From a virus, in the IMG/VR virus record IMGVR_UViG_3300005584_000023, positions 1-31,248 of that record: a stretch of DNA of 31,248 nt; one strand, written 5' to 3'. Under the pieces are notes generated by a model. The model was not told the origin of the DNA, did not search any database, and saw nothing but the letters and a program-made list of their open reading frames with translations. Within the stretch, counting starts at the first letter, position 1; the number at the start of each line of letters is the position of its first letter. Of the stretch, positions 23,527-31,248 are shown piece after piece. The position numbers were made by a program, and so were the translations under genes.

Positions 23527-23928
23527 CTATCTATAAGTGTTTGGATCAACAGGTCTATAAGGTGGATGATTAGCTGCTAAAAATTCTTTGCTTGCAGGGA
23601 TAGTAAGATAAGGACCGTCATCTGTAGTATACGATGACAAAGGCATAATACTTACAAGTATTAGATCATCACATACGGCACGGATTTCACTGCGCAGAAT
23701 TTCTACTTGCCTTAAAGACAAGGGCCACAAAAAGGGCACATCACTCTTTACTATTACTTGATCGTAAGGCCATCCCATACTACGTAGCATACCACTAGGA
23801 GCTACTTCACCATTGTATACTGTTGTAATGGCTAAACGTCGTACTGTACTTTCAAGAGGCTGTATATTTGTGCACATATTAAAAGTGGAGCCACTGTCCA
23901 CTCTTGCAAAATATTTTGGTTCAAGCAT
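23527..23928 (-). CDS. Hypothetical protein
   Basis: A 133-residue protein with several Pro-rich turns and no recognised motif. It is on the same strand and closely spaced with its neighbours in the accessory block. ATG 23928 has AAAGG about 8 nt upstream. Confidence 0.7.
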   Translation of the reverse strand: MLEPKYFARVDSGSTFNMCTNIQPLESTVRRLAITTVYNGEVAPSGMLRSMGWPYDQVIVKSDVPFLWPLSLRQVEILRSEIRAVCDDLILVSIMPLSSYTTDDGPYLTIPASKEFLAANHPPYRPVDPNTYR

Positions 23929-23956
23929 AGCAACACCTTTTAATTGAATAGTTGTA

Positions 23957-24184
23957 TTATTCTTTTACCCATTCACCCAATGTATTTTCTACAAAGCCTT
24001 CTTCCGTGTTCAAAGAAACAATCATCCTACGAATGAAATGGCCCATAGTTGGTAGGTCAGGAGTCAGTGCCCTACCGCGCATGATAAGCTTCCTGTTTTT
24101 ATCATGCACTTCAAAATCAGCCACATGGGTTTCAGACTGAGTGATAGAGAACGGTGCTTCGTAACCATCGTGGAACTGTGTCAT
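23957..24184 (-). CDS. Small hypothetical protein
   Basis: A 75-residue protein with mixed strand and helix and an acidic end. AAGGAA-like AGGAAC lies about 10 nt before ATG 24184. No family recognised; part of the accessory operon. Confidence 0.7.
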   Translation of the reverse strand: MTQFHDGYEAPFSITQSETHVADFEVHDKNRKLIMRGRALTPDLPTMGHFIRRMIVSLNTEEGFVENTLGEWVKE

Positions 24185-24224
24185 TGGTTTTGTTCCTAGT
24201 TATTTTGACCGACGTTTTAGGTTG

Positions 24225-24506
24225 TTAAATCCTCGGTTTGCCCCGAGGGCCTTGGTCTGGACCTAGAGTATCCAGTTTCCACTTAGTGGACATTTGACAA
24301 CGTATGATGTTGTACAAATACTCCATAATCAATTGATTAGATTGATATACAGCAAGAGTGATCGGATTGATGGTTATATCCTTCTCAAGTCTGCTATTCT
24401 TCTTTATAAGCTCATCGATTAACTTTTGCGCAAGGTCTTCGAGCTTGTAGCCATCAGGGTTATCCATACCCATTAGAATAGGCACTGGTGTTGGTTCATC
24501 TGACAT
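24225..24506 (-). CDS. Hypothetical protein
   Basis: A 93-residue helical protein starting MSDEPTPVPILMGMDNPDGY. ATG 24506 is preferred because it is preceded by a GAAAG stretch, while a longer start would overlap the preceding gene deeply. The basic C-terminus (GPRGKPRI) is a possible nucleic-acid contact. No family recognised. Confidence 0.7.
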   Translation of the reverse strand: MSDEPTPVPILMGMDNPDGYKLEDLAQKLIDELIKKNSRLEKDITINPITLAVYQSNQLIMEYLYNIIRCQMSTKWKLDTLGPDQGPRGKPRI

Positions 24507-24519
24507 TGTTATTATCTTT

Positions 24520-24786
24520 CTAAGAGGGCCGTCGCATTTTGCGTTCTGCACGCATTTCGGCGGCATACGTTTTAACGATCCATTCATTAAAATTGCGTAA
24601 ACGATTGAATGCACTAGTAAACTCAGATTTAGCTTTTTTGTATTCTGGAGAAGCTTTCACGCTGTCTGGCGTTAGTCCCATCTTACCTTTACCAACGCCA
24701 GATATAGCTTTCAATGCAGCGGTTTTATCTCGTACTAAAGCTTCCAATTTATCACGTTGAATTTTGGCGGTTGCATAATCGGTCAT
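24520..24786 (-). CDS. Small coiled, basic hypothetical protein
   Basis: An 88-residue lysine/arginine-rich helical protein with likely coiled segments (IQRDKLEALVRDKTAALKAI). ATG 24786 is chosen over GTG 24801; ribosome-site evidence is weak for both. It is followed by the next gene with a 13-nt gap. No family recognised. Confidence 0.7.
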   Translation of the reverse strand: MTDYATAKIQRDKLEALVRDKTAALKAISGVGKGKMGLTPDSVKASPEYKKAKSEFTSAFNRLRNFNEWIVKTYAAEMRAERKMRRPS

Positions 24787-24812
24787 AGGTGTTGATCTCA
24801 CATAATATCAGG

Positions 24813-25505
24813 TTAAACTAATCTTTTGAAATTCAGCAATTCCTCTTGGGTAGGTTCTCGATTTTCCTCTCCTACTGATACCATGGTGACGACCTTATCT
24901 TCGTAGGATTCACCGCCTAATGTTCCATCTGTTGACTCTGTATCCTCGTATCCACCACCATCCAGAGGCTCCAAAGGTTCTTCTGAACCGCTAAGCTGTT
25001 GGCTTGTGCCTTCCACATTGGCTGCGGTGCGGGCAACCTTACGTTCAATCAAACTTTCTAGGGCCAATTTCAAATGCATCAGCGCATTTGTAGTATATGT
25101 ATCCGGGTCGCGGCCACCCATGTAGGCAAGGTTATGTAGGCGTTGCCTAGCCAGTTCAATCAGGTCTTCGGTTTGAACACCATTGATTCCACGTTCCTTA
25201 ATAGGACCATCCTGGAATCTAATGAAAGCAACTATATCACGGCCTTCTACCGGAGATATGCCTATTGGAGCATCGGGTTTTTCTAGGACATAATCAGCGG
25301 CATTAAACCATTCTGCTAACGACGAACCGCCCTTTTCTTTAATAATATCGGATTCGTAGCTTGGTGTTACACCCCACAATCTACGAACAAGTTGCTTGTC
25401 TCCTTGACTCTCTAGTTTATGACTTTGATGCAAGGAAAGACGCATGACCTCCTTAGCTGCTGTGGGATCATTTGAATCTTTAAACTCAATTGTATTGTCT
25501 GTCAT
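24813..25505 (-). CDS. Acb2/Tad1 hairpin-like protein, possible anti-defence sponge
   Basis: A 230-residue protein. Residues ~95-168 (DNA about 25002-25223) contain FQDGPIKERGINGVQTEDLI, then a loop with a conserved NALMHLKLALESL helix and a closing VEGT. I recognise this pattern from the phage domain known as the Acb2/Tad1 hairpin. In Acb2 and Tad1 such proteins bind cyclic nucleotides made by CBASS or Thoeris immune systems and prevent effector activation. Here the domain is embedded in a longer protein: ~90 extra N-terminal residues and an acidic Gly/Ser/Glu tail (~168-215). AAGGAC lies upstream of ATG 25505. Function is inferred; other phage proteins carry this domain without tested anti-defence activity. 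Confidence 0.7.
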   Translation of the reverse strand: MTDNTIEFKDSNDPTAAKEVMRLSLHQSHKLESQGDKQLVRRLWGVTPSYESDIIKEKGGSSLAEWFNAADYVLEKPDAPIGISPVEGRDIVAFIRFQDGPIKERGINGVQTEDLIELARQRLHNLAYMGGRDPDTYTTNALMHLKLALESLIERKVARTAANVEGTSQQLSGSEEPLEPLDGGGYEDTESTDGTLGGESYEDKVVTMVSVGEENREPTQEELLNFKRLV

Positions 25506-25530
25506 TGGTATTGTCCTTTGTTAAGGATAA

Positions 25531-26052
25531 TTATTTGTTCTTGCCTATGCTTTTGCGCAGCTTTTTGCGTGCTTTAAGCATATCCTTTGCTTTGTTGATA
25601 GTAACCGGAATAAAACTCTTTCGGTTCTTCTCAACACTTTTCTTATCCGCTGCGTCTTCCTTTTCCTTCATGTGTTTAGTATACAAGGTTTCAGCCAGAC
25701 GGATTTCCTCTATTGTGACTTTATGCGCAAAATCTTCTAATTGAACATCATCACAATTCTTACCCTCCTCAAGCATAATATGGGAGGCGGCTTCTTGGGC
25801 GAATTGTGGAGAAGTGAAGGTGCCTTTTCTTACCCAAGAACTCCAAGTCGGCTTTTCATATTTCCTACCATCGGAATAGCGGTGAACATCTACAACGTAT
25901 TCAACAACAGGACGTATGCTAACAATTACGCCTGATGGCCTAGCAGGCGTTTGTGCCTCAACCTTTGTTGTTGCTTTGTTTGTAGATTTATCCAACTTCT
26001 TGCTCTTAATCTTGGTCTTGATTTTGCCGCTTAGAAATTTGAACTTGGGCAT
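25531..26052 (-). CDS. Lysine-rich hypothetical protein
   Basis: A 173-residue protein with strongly basic ends (KTKIKSKKLDKSTNKATTK at the start and KARKKLRKSIGKNK at the end), and a central domain with a VEYVVDVHRYSDGRKY strand region. The basic tails suggest nucleic-acid or nucleoid binding, but no motif is specific. GAGGAG lies about 8 nt before ATG 26052. Confidence 0.75.
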   Translation of the reverse strand: MPKFKFLSGKIKTKIKSKKLDKSTNKATTKVEAQTPARPSGVIVSIRPVVEYVVDVHRYSDGRKYEKPTWSSWVRKGTFTSPQFAQEAASHIMLEEGKNCDDVQLEDFAHKVTIEEIRLAETLYTKHMKEKEDAADKKSVEKNRKSFIPVTINKAKDMLKARKKLRKSIGKNK

Positions 26053-26082
26053 ATGATAATCTCCTCATCACAATCCATTTAC

Positions 26083-27324
26083 CTAATCAAATAGTTGGCG
26101 CATTTTTTCGGCTGGATGCTCTGTAACAATAGTATGAGCAAACCGAATGCGCGATTCTGCTATTTTGAAGTAGCCTTTGTCCAGTTCTATGCCCACGAAC
26201 CTGCATCCTTCCAACATAGCAGCTATGCCTGTTGATCCACTACCCATAAACGGGTCAAGTACTATTGTGTTGTAAGGAGCAACCAAGCGGATCAGATAGC
26301 GCATTAACCCAACAGGTTTAACCGTTGGATGATTATTTGTCGATAGATGATCTTCTCTTTGTTCACCTTCCCATTTCTTACGCATCATCAACGGCGTTGT
26401 GCTGTGGGTTGCGGATGTTCTTTTTATAGGAAGGCCCTCAGTGCCCCATTCACGCTCTGCTTGTGTTATTTTAGGTTGGTAGAAAAACCGACTTATTTCA
26501 TTAGCAGGGTTGCTGGCATTGAATATTTTACCCGATTCAGGGTCCATAATCAGATGGCTAGGAAATCTGCCGTCTTTGTTCAAAATGGGAATATTATCAT
26601 CAACGAATTGTTCGTTATTCAACGATTTGATAGGAATGATGCGTTTTCTTGATTGCTTCATGTCATGTGCGAATGCGTTAGACAGCGGTATGCGTGCGCC
26701 TTGAATATTCAAGGCACCGACGCCATACTTCATGACATTTTCTGTAATCGTTCCCTCAGTAGGCTTACGACACAAGGCTATAAGTTCAACACGAGGTAGA
26801 AGACTAGTACCCCAACCTGTCCATTTCTTCGCTAGATCAGTCTGCGGATGATTCCCGCCCATATGCACGTAGTGTTTTTTAATATCTACACCTAGCTTGC
26901 GATCTATGTACCTATCAATACGCATGTTCTTAGGGCTAGATATACCATATACCCATTGTATACAGTCATGCACCTGAAATCCTGCCATGCGGATTGCTAG
27001 TGTGCCGATATCATATGTTCTAGCACTAAAGAAGGCTAAGCACCACCCACCGGGTTTTAGAACGCGGTACGCTTCTTTCCAGAAGGAGGGTTGCGGTACG
27101 CTATTGTCCCAATCTTTCCCAAAGTATCCTTTAGTAGCCTTACCTTTGTAGTCTTTGCCTTTGGCCCAAGCCTTGAGCATAGCCGTTGCATCTGGTGGTA
27201 TAGAGGTAAGTCCGTAAGGAGGGTCTGAAATCAGAACATGGATGGATTTGTCCTTTCGTTTAGACAAAACCTCCATATTTTCAGATCGGTATAAAGTGTA
27301 AGGACCGTTTTTAATTCGTCGCAT
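26083..27324 (-). CDS. DNA N6-adenine/N4-cytosine methyltransferase, beta class
   Basis: A 413-residue enzyme with the catalytic DPPY at residues 34-37 and the S-adenosylmethionine-binding DPFMGSGSTGIA at 357-368, i.e. catalytic motif before the cofactor motif, as in beta-class enzymes (N6_N4 Mtase family). A NHPTVKPVGLMRYL segment precedes the cofactor motif, as usual in this class. No endonuclease gene is next to it, so it is probably an orphan that modifies phage DNA against host restriction or for regulation. The middle ~200 residues (150-340) are large and may hold target recognition. AGG lies about 9 nt before ATG 27324. Confidence 0.93.
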   Translation of the reverse strand: MRRIKNGPYTLYRSENMEVLSKRKDKSIHVLISDPPYGLTSIPPDATAMLKAWAKGKDYKGKATKGYFGKDWDNSVPQPSFWKEAYRVLKPGGWCLAFFSARTYDIGTLAIRMAGFQVHDCIQWVYGISSPKNMRIDRYIDRKLGVDIKKHYVHMGGNHPQTDLAKKWTGWGTSLLPRVELIALCRKPTEGTITENVMKYGVGALNIQGARIPLSNAFAHDMKQSRKRIIPIKSLNNEQFVDDNIPILNKDGRFPSHLIMDPESGKIFNASNPANEISRFFYQPKITQAEREWGTEGLPIKRTSATHSTTPLMMRKKWEGEQREDHLSTNNHPTVKPVGLMRYLIRLVAPYNTIVLDPFMGSGSTGIAAMLEGCRFVGIELDKGYFKIAESRIRFAHTIVTEHPAEKMRQLFD

Positions 27325-27333
27325 TATGGTGGC

Positions 27334-27588
27334 CTATATACGGATAGGAGCATCCGGCGTAGTGTAAGATAGCAGGTTTGCCGAATGTCCACCTGTTCTG
27401 TTCATACAGTCTAATGACTGATTAAGCCAAAGATCATATTTAGGCTTGGCGTAATTCAAAAGAAAAGTAATGTCTGCCACAGACACATTTACAAACTTTG
27501 GGAAAGTTTGAGTGGTGAAATGGTTTATCAGGCTATTAGTTAGTCTAGTTGCCAAGTCTCTATATATATCGTCGTCTGTCATAGCCAT
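27334..27588 (-). CDS. Small hypothetical protein before the methyltransferase
   Basis: An 84-residue helical protein beginning MAMTDDDIYRDLATRLTNSL. It ends 9 nt before the methyltransferase start and has a full AGGAGG site upstream of ATG 27588. No family recognised. It may be cotranslated with the methyltransferase. Confidence 0.75.
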   Translation of the reverse strand: MAMTDDDIYRDLATRLTNSLINHFTTQTFPKFVNVSVADITFLLNYAKPKYDLWLNQSLDCMNRTGGHSANLLSYTTPDAPIRI

Positions 27589-27601
27589 TGTAGCCTCCTG
27601 T

Positions 27602-27769
27602 TCAATAAGCTCTAAGGATAGAACCTAAAAGCTGTATAGCCCAACACAACAACACACCGTCACGTAGTATAACCATACATCTGATTAGGCTGTCTCGTTG
27701 CTTTTTCCTCTTAAAATTCTCTGCGCGTTTAAGCCATGCGTAATCTAAATCCGAATATTTGTAACTCAT
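27602..27769 (-). CDS. 55-residue basic small protein with a hydrophobic C-terminal half
   Basis: ATG 27769 immediately follows the previous stop (27770-27772), with AAAGAGAG upstream. The product starts MSYKYSDLDYAWLKRAENFK, has a KRKKQR patch and ends in a segment of hydrophobic residues (about 38-52: GVLLCWAIQLLGSIL) that could associate with membrane. It fills the gap between two genes exactly. Confidence 0.65.
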   Translation of the reverse strand: MSYKYSDLDYAWLKRAENFKRKKQRDSLIRCMVILRDGVLLCWAIQLLGSILRAY

Positions 27770-28327
27770 TTATCTCTCTTTATTAGGCATACCTGCTGAT
27801 GGAACTGTTACGTTAAGGGGTGTTCTAGGAACACTTACTTGCATAGGCTGTCGCTCAGATTTAATAGGAGCGCCGTCACGTAATGGAAATTCTCTAGCTA
27901 TAGCTCGCTTTACAATATCTTGCTTATAGGCTTTGCCAAGGGCTGCTTTTTGCACCAGCATCTCAGTTACGCGAATACGGAACATTTTGCCTATGATGTT
28001 ATTAGTTTCGGAAGTGTCTATGGAAACCTCCTCCATAGACAACCCATATCGTAAAATTTCATTTACTTCAATGACAGCATCAGCTACGCTCATATGTTCA
28101 ATCACAAGATTAAGCAGCATGTCTTTGTGCTTGTTACGCTGCTTAATCCAGGCATCGATATAGGGCTTATCGTTAAATTTGTCGTTGGCTTTTAACCAAG
28201 AATTAATCTGACTTCTGGTTTTCTCTTGTTGTTCTTTAACAGCGTTAATGGTGTCAGAGATTGAGTGCGCGTCATTTAATACGGATCGTCCTGGGAGGCG
28301 TGGTAGCCGCTTAATGGGCATTTTCAT
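27770..28327 (-). CDS. Hypothetical protein coupled to the replicative helicase
   Basis: A 185-residue protein whose ATG overlaps the helicase stop (ATGA), so translation is coupled. It is helical with a Pro-rich basic beginning and a flexible Pro-rich end. No family recognised; a replication-accessory role is suggested only by coupling. Confidence 0.8.
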   Translation of the reverse strand: MKMPIKRLPRLPGRSVLNDAHSISDTINAVKEQQEKTRSQINSWLKANDKFNDKPYIDAWIKQRNKHKDMLLNLVIEHMSVADAVIEVNEILRYGLSMEEVSIDTSETNNIIGKMFRIRVTEMLVQKAALGKAYKQDIVKRAIAREFPLRDGAPIKSERQPMQVSVPRTPLNVTVPSAGMPNKER

Positions 28328-29745
28328 GAAATATCATCCTCGTCTGCTTTGAAATACGAATCTTCGTCTTCCAATACCTTTTTCTTGAACTTTGTTACTT
28401 CTTTCTTATTGCCACCATTATAACTGCCCTTATTGGATTTGACGTTACCGCCCCTAATGTTGCTAATAGGTTCGGTAGTGTCTGGAATTTTGTAATCTTC
28501 TGGCACGTCTCTAACCGACATGACGTGATACTCTTCCAGCAAATCGAATGGAAAATCCTCTTGGTTACGGGCTTTTGGTTGTTGGATTCTAAGTATGTGG
28601 GTATCCTTAGACTTTTGATCTCTTACCCACAACCATGCATTGTCAGCATGTTCTTGAACGGTTTTGGAATAACGCAACACGCCATCGCTAGTTACCTGTG
28701 CCAACAAAACGACAATGCACTTGTTGTTGCGTGCAAATATCTTAGAGAATCGAGCCACGTTACCAAGCTGCTTCCATTGATCGTCGCCGCCAGTATCCTT
28801 CAACAAAGAAATATAATCGACAATAATTACATCATAACCAAATGATTTAAGCGAGAACAAAACTTCATCAATGCTCAAATCTTCTGTTGGCACCTTGATA
28901 ACTTCGGCACCGTCTTTTTTCTTTAGCTCTCTAACGCGATCCGCGTATGCACGAAGAACTTTCTTTCTTTCGTTGGGTGTCAAAGTGTCAGGGTTAATAA
29001 GCTTCTGTAGTTCTACTCTGGAATACGCAGACAGATTGCGGATCATAACCGCACTCTCATCCATTTCCAAACTTACTACGCAAACCCTTGCACCTTGATC
29101 GGCGAAGTTCCTAGACAACTGCAACGCAAGCGCTGTCTTACCGCCACCCGTTGTTGCACCTAAAACCATCAAAGAACCAAGGAAAATACCTCGGTTTCTA
29201 CGATCAAACGCTTTGAAACCTGTAGGAATAGCTGTTAAGGCTGTTCCTGCTAGGATAGATTTAACCAAGCTGACAGTGTTATTGCCCTGTCCGACTGTGA
29301 AGGATTTAATTACATCTATCTTAGATTTTACTTTGTGGGCTATTTCAGCTAGTTGTTCAGCCACCTTATCAGCGTCAACGGATTCTTGTTGCAGTGACTC
29401 ACCAGCCGCTTTCAATCCAGCGTAGATAGCCCTTAGTTTGCGATATTTTTCAAGGTTGACAAGGATGCGCTCACATCTTTTCTTAGTGGCCTTGGTTCTT
29501 TTCTTATATTCAGAAAGTGTGCTACGTGTAGATTCCGAAAGCGTAGGGTCATGTAATAGGTCATCCCATGACAATATTTCTGCTTTAGACCTAGCAACCT
29601 GCGATATACGGCGGAATGCTTCAATTGCAGGTTTAGTTGCAAAGTTCTCTACCTTTAATGACGCTAAAAGCCAATCACTACCGCTAGTCCCTGCGGTAAC
29701 AAGTTTTAATGTCTTCTTTTCTAAATCTCGGTCCACCAACCGCAT
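28324..29745 (-). CDS. DnaB-family replicative DNA helicase
   Basis: A 473-residue hexameric helicase of the DnaB/T4 gp41 type that unwinds DNA at the fork. The C-terminal RecA-like motor begins near residue 175: Walker A GATTGGGKTALAL (residues 196-208), SLEMDES with the catalytic Glu 227, Walker B YDVIIVDYISLL (D310), then VVLLAQVTSDG (motif H3 region, around 345-355). The N-terminal ~150 residues are helical and end in an acidic linker; the last ~60 residues are Gly/Asn/Lys-rich and probably disordered. GGAGG lies about 8 nt before ATG 29745, and the start codon overlaps the stop of the loader-like gene. Confidence 0.95.
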   Translation of the reverse strand: MRLVDRDLEKKTLKLVTAGTSGSDWLLASLKVENFATKPAIEAFRRISQVARSKAEILSWDDLLHDPTLSESTRSTLSEYKKRTKATKKRCERILVNLEKYRKLRAIYAGLKAAGESLQQESVDADKVAEQLAEIAHKVKSKIDVIKSFTVGQGNNTVSLVKSILAGTALTAIPTGFKAFDRRNRGIFLGSLMVLGATTGGGKTALALQLSRNFADQGARVCVVSLEMDESAVMIRNLSAYSRVELQKLINPDTLTPNERKKVLRAYADRVRELKKKDGAEVIKVPTEDLSIDEVLFSLKSFGYDVIIVDYISLLKDTGGDDQWKQLGNVARFSKIFARNNKCIVVLLAQVTSDGVLRYSKTVQEHADNAWLWVRDQKSKDTHILRIQQPKARNQEDFPFDLLEEYHVMSVRDVPEDYKIPDTTEPISNIRGGNVKSNKGSYNGGNKKEVTKFKKKVLEDEDSYFKADEDDIS

Positions 29746-30380
29746 TATCGGTCCTCCGACTTAAAACCGAAAAATAGAACACGGTTTACAGCCATATGTA
29801 ATACGTTAGAACAGAATGCTACAGGGTTGCTTCCTCCTACTACAATAACTCTAGGCACATGAGAATACCTAGTCAATAAGTCTCGTACTTTTTCAATTTT
29901 CATAGCCGTCGAATTGGCTGCTATGTTTGAAATAACAAGCAACGATGGTCTACCACCTATCCTCAAACCTATCGTCTCAGGATCACCATCACGCAATTCA
30001 TCTTTGGGAAAGCCATAGACTGTATGCCACAACGGCTTATGCGTCGTGTGTTCTGACTGACGCATTGCGGATACAAAAATCTGCAACGCCATCTGTAGTG
30101 CTACGTTGTCGTGTGCTTCACCACTGATACAAAACAAATAGTTCTTATCAAACGGTGCTTCTATGGTTCGTGTAAGAAACTGACTTTGTTTCTTGGTTGA
30201 TATAGAGTGCCCTACTTTTTTGTCTGGATCGTAGTCAATACGAGAGATCAGCAGTTCCCAAGATCGTGGAAACTGACCGTATGCAACCCCTTCTGGTACT
30301 CCACGAGAAGTCAGATATGGAACGTACTCAATAGGGACTAGGGTTTGCCTAGCTATGCCAATATTCTTAGGAGGTCTCAT
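29745..30380 (-). CDS. Degenerate DnaC/IstB-like AAA+ protein, possible helicase loader
   Basis: A 211-residue protein whose stop overlaps the helicase start (TAATG). The second half follows the DnaC/IstB layout: a strand-loop-helix where the P-loop should be (residues ~82-106, LFCISGEAHDNVALQMALQI), a Walker-B-like strand (SLLVISNI, ~146-153), a helix, a sensor-1-like strand (PRVIVVGGSN, ~176-185) and a closing VNRVLFFG with an arginine. But the GxxxxGKT loop has no Gly-Lys-Thr, and the Walker-B acids are replaced by Ser-Asn. It probably cannot bind ATP in the usual way. An ATP-independent helicase partner or loader is inferred. Confidence 0.75.
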   Translation of the reverse strand: MRPPKNIGIARQTLVPIEYVPYLTSRGVPEGVAYGQFPRSWELLISRIDYDPDKKVGHSISTKKQSQFLTRTIEAPFDKNYLFCISGEAHDNVALQMALQIFVSAMRQSEHTTHKPLWHTVYGFPKDELRDGDPETIGLRIGGRPSLLVISNIAANSTAMKIEKVRDLLTRYSHVPRVIVVGGSNPVAFCSNVLHMAVNRVLFFGFKSEDR

Positions 30381-30410
30381 GATCTGAATTTACCACATAG
30401 AAACAAGCTC

Positions 30411-30776
30411 TCAACCACGAAAGAAGAGAATACGAACTCTGTCTAAAATCAGTGATATTAATTCGGCTTTCGCAGAGGCAATGATTTCTTTTCTACGTTT
30501 AGCCGAGGGTGTGTAAGTATGGGTAACTATTGCTTTTTCGATTTCTTTGTCAATTGTCTTTTCAGATGAAATATCGGCATTTAATGGAAAAGTACCAATC
30601 AAGGGTCCACTACTCAGTTTAACAACAATCTTACCTACACAGATCACTTTGTAGGCGTAATTTTCTACGTCTAATTGCCTGTCTGAACTGTCTCTTTTAT
30701 GATAAAGGGTATCAACAATCTGTATATTCAAAGACTCGACCATTACAGAAACATCTAGTATCTGTGCCATAATCAC
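30411..30776 (-). CDS. Hypothetical protein overlapping the helicase gene
   Basis: A 121-residue protein. GTG 30776 overlaps the stop of the upstream helicase gene (GTGA) with GAGGAA 4 nt before it, so coupling is likely; ATG 30770 is an alternative. It has a beta-rich centre (ICVGKIVVKLSSGPLIG) and a helical basic end. No family recognised. Confidence 0.75.
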   Translation of the reverse strand: MIMAQILDVSVMVESLNIQIVDTLYHKRDSSDRQLDVENYAYKVICVGKIVVKLSSGPLIGTFPLNADISSEKTIDKEIEKAIVTHTYTPSAKRRKEIIASAKAELISLILDRVRILFFRG

Positions 30777-31248
30777 AACTTTCCTCTAATAGTTTCGGAG
30801 CCAGAGCCCCATTCAGACATTGCTTTTACAGAATCTTTCTTGAGATTAATTAACAGATACGCTTGTTTACGTGTGGCTTCTGAAACATCATACTTTTGTT
30901 TTATAACACCGTTAGCCCAAGTCGCCGCGAAACATCCAAGAGACAAGCCAAATCCATCGACCCACATACGTAAAATAGGCTTAGGCTTGCCTTCATACGC
31001 GGTGCATATACGTTGTGTCATCTGATAGAATTGCGGAGCGTTGTTTACCGGGAACTGCATATACATATGCGTCCACCGCATAACGTCGGTGCCCTCGGCA
31101 ACCTTCTTGCGTGTAGCTACAATGACGCGAGTATCAGTTCCAGCACGGGCAGCCTTTAGAGTAGCATCTTGTTCGCGTGCGCTCTGGCCTGGACTACCTA
31201 ACAGCTCTCTTGCTAGTTCGTGTGACCATTTTTCGTCACGTTTTTCAT
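30773..31248 (-). CDS. SF2 DNA/RNA helicase, C-terminal part (5' end outside window)
   Basis: The frame is open from the window edge. The 157 visible residues match the C-terminal RecA domain of SF2 helicases such as T4 UvsW: motif V TRVIVATRKKVAEGTD (about 31090-31140) and motif VI PQFYQMTQRICTAYEG (about 30989-31036). In motif VI the first Arg (QxxxR) is kept, but the second Arg of the usual QxxGRxxR is Thr. The end is a mixed helical tail. The ATPase domain and the start lie beyond position 31248. It heads the replication block and overlaps the next gene. Confidence 0.85.
   Translation of the reverse strand, partial: EKRDEKWSHELARELLGSPGQSAREQDATLKAARAGTDTRVIVATRKKVAEGTDVMRWTHMYMQFPVNNAPQFYQMTQRICTAYEGKPKPILRMWVDGFGLSLGCFAATWANGVIKQKYDVSEATRKQAYLLINLKKDSVKAMSEWGSGSETIRGKL

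Noticed and set aside
26083-27324. Restriction-modification system
   Set aside because: No endonuclease or specificity gene beside the methyltransferase; treated as an orphan enzyme.

Overview
The window is a continuous stretch of a large tailed-phage genome of myovirus type (contractile tail). Every gene I can support lies on the minus strand, so transcription runs from position 31248 toward position 1. The virion genes include a terminase large subunit, portal, head maturation protease, scaffold-like protein, major capsid protein, tail sheath, tail tube and a tape-measure protein of at least 1,323 residues. The long virion proteins and the adjoining replication helicases suggest a very large lytic phage. 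I see no integrase, tRNA, IS element or CRISPR array. The host cannot be named from the sequence.

In the direction of transcription: (1) 31248-27770 is a replication block. It holds the end of an SF2 helicase, an unknown protein, a DnaC/IstB-like protein that has lost its ATP-binding residues, a DnaB-family replicative helicase and an unknown protein, joined by 1-4 nt overlaps. (2) 27769-22137 is an accessory block of small genes, mostly unrecognised. It includes a beta-class DNA methyltransferase, a protein with a domain resembling the Acb2/Tad1 anti-defence hairpin, a 55-residue zinc ribbon and a 35-residue membrane peptide. (3) 22121-10880 is DNA packaging and head morphogenesis: terminase, a 59-residue protein, a portal split by a full LAGLIDADG intein, protease, a zinc-ribbon/hyperacidic scaffold candidate, a probable decoration protein, the major capsid protein and an acidic protein. 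(4) 10834-1 is the tail: a probable tail-completion protein, two small proteins, sheath, tube, a second tube-like protein (probable baseplate-tube initiator), an overlapping gene pair in the tail-chaperone position, and the tape measure with a lysozyme/transglycosylase-like domain.

The most notable points are the portal intein; a portal gene that apparently starts at ATT behind a perfect AGGAGG; the Acb2/Tad1-like protein; the P-loop-less helicase-loader-like protein beside the helicase; a possible H-type pseudoknot at the ribosome-binding position of one tail gene; a hairpin that buries the terminase Shine-Dalgarno; and hairpins directly after most head and tail genes. These assignments rest on motif reading and gene order; no database search was run.
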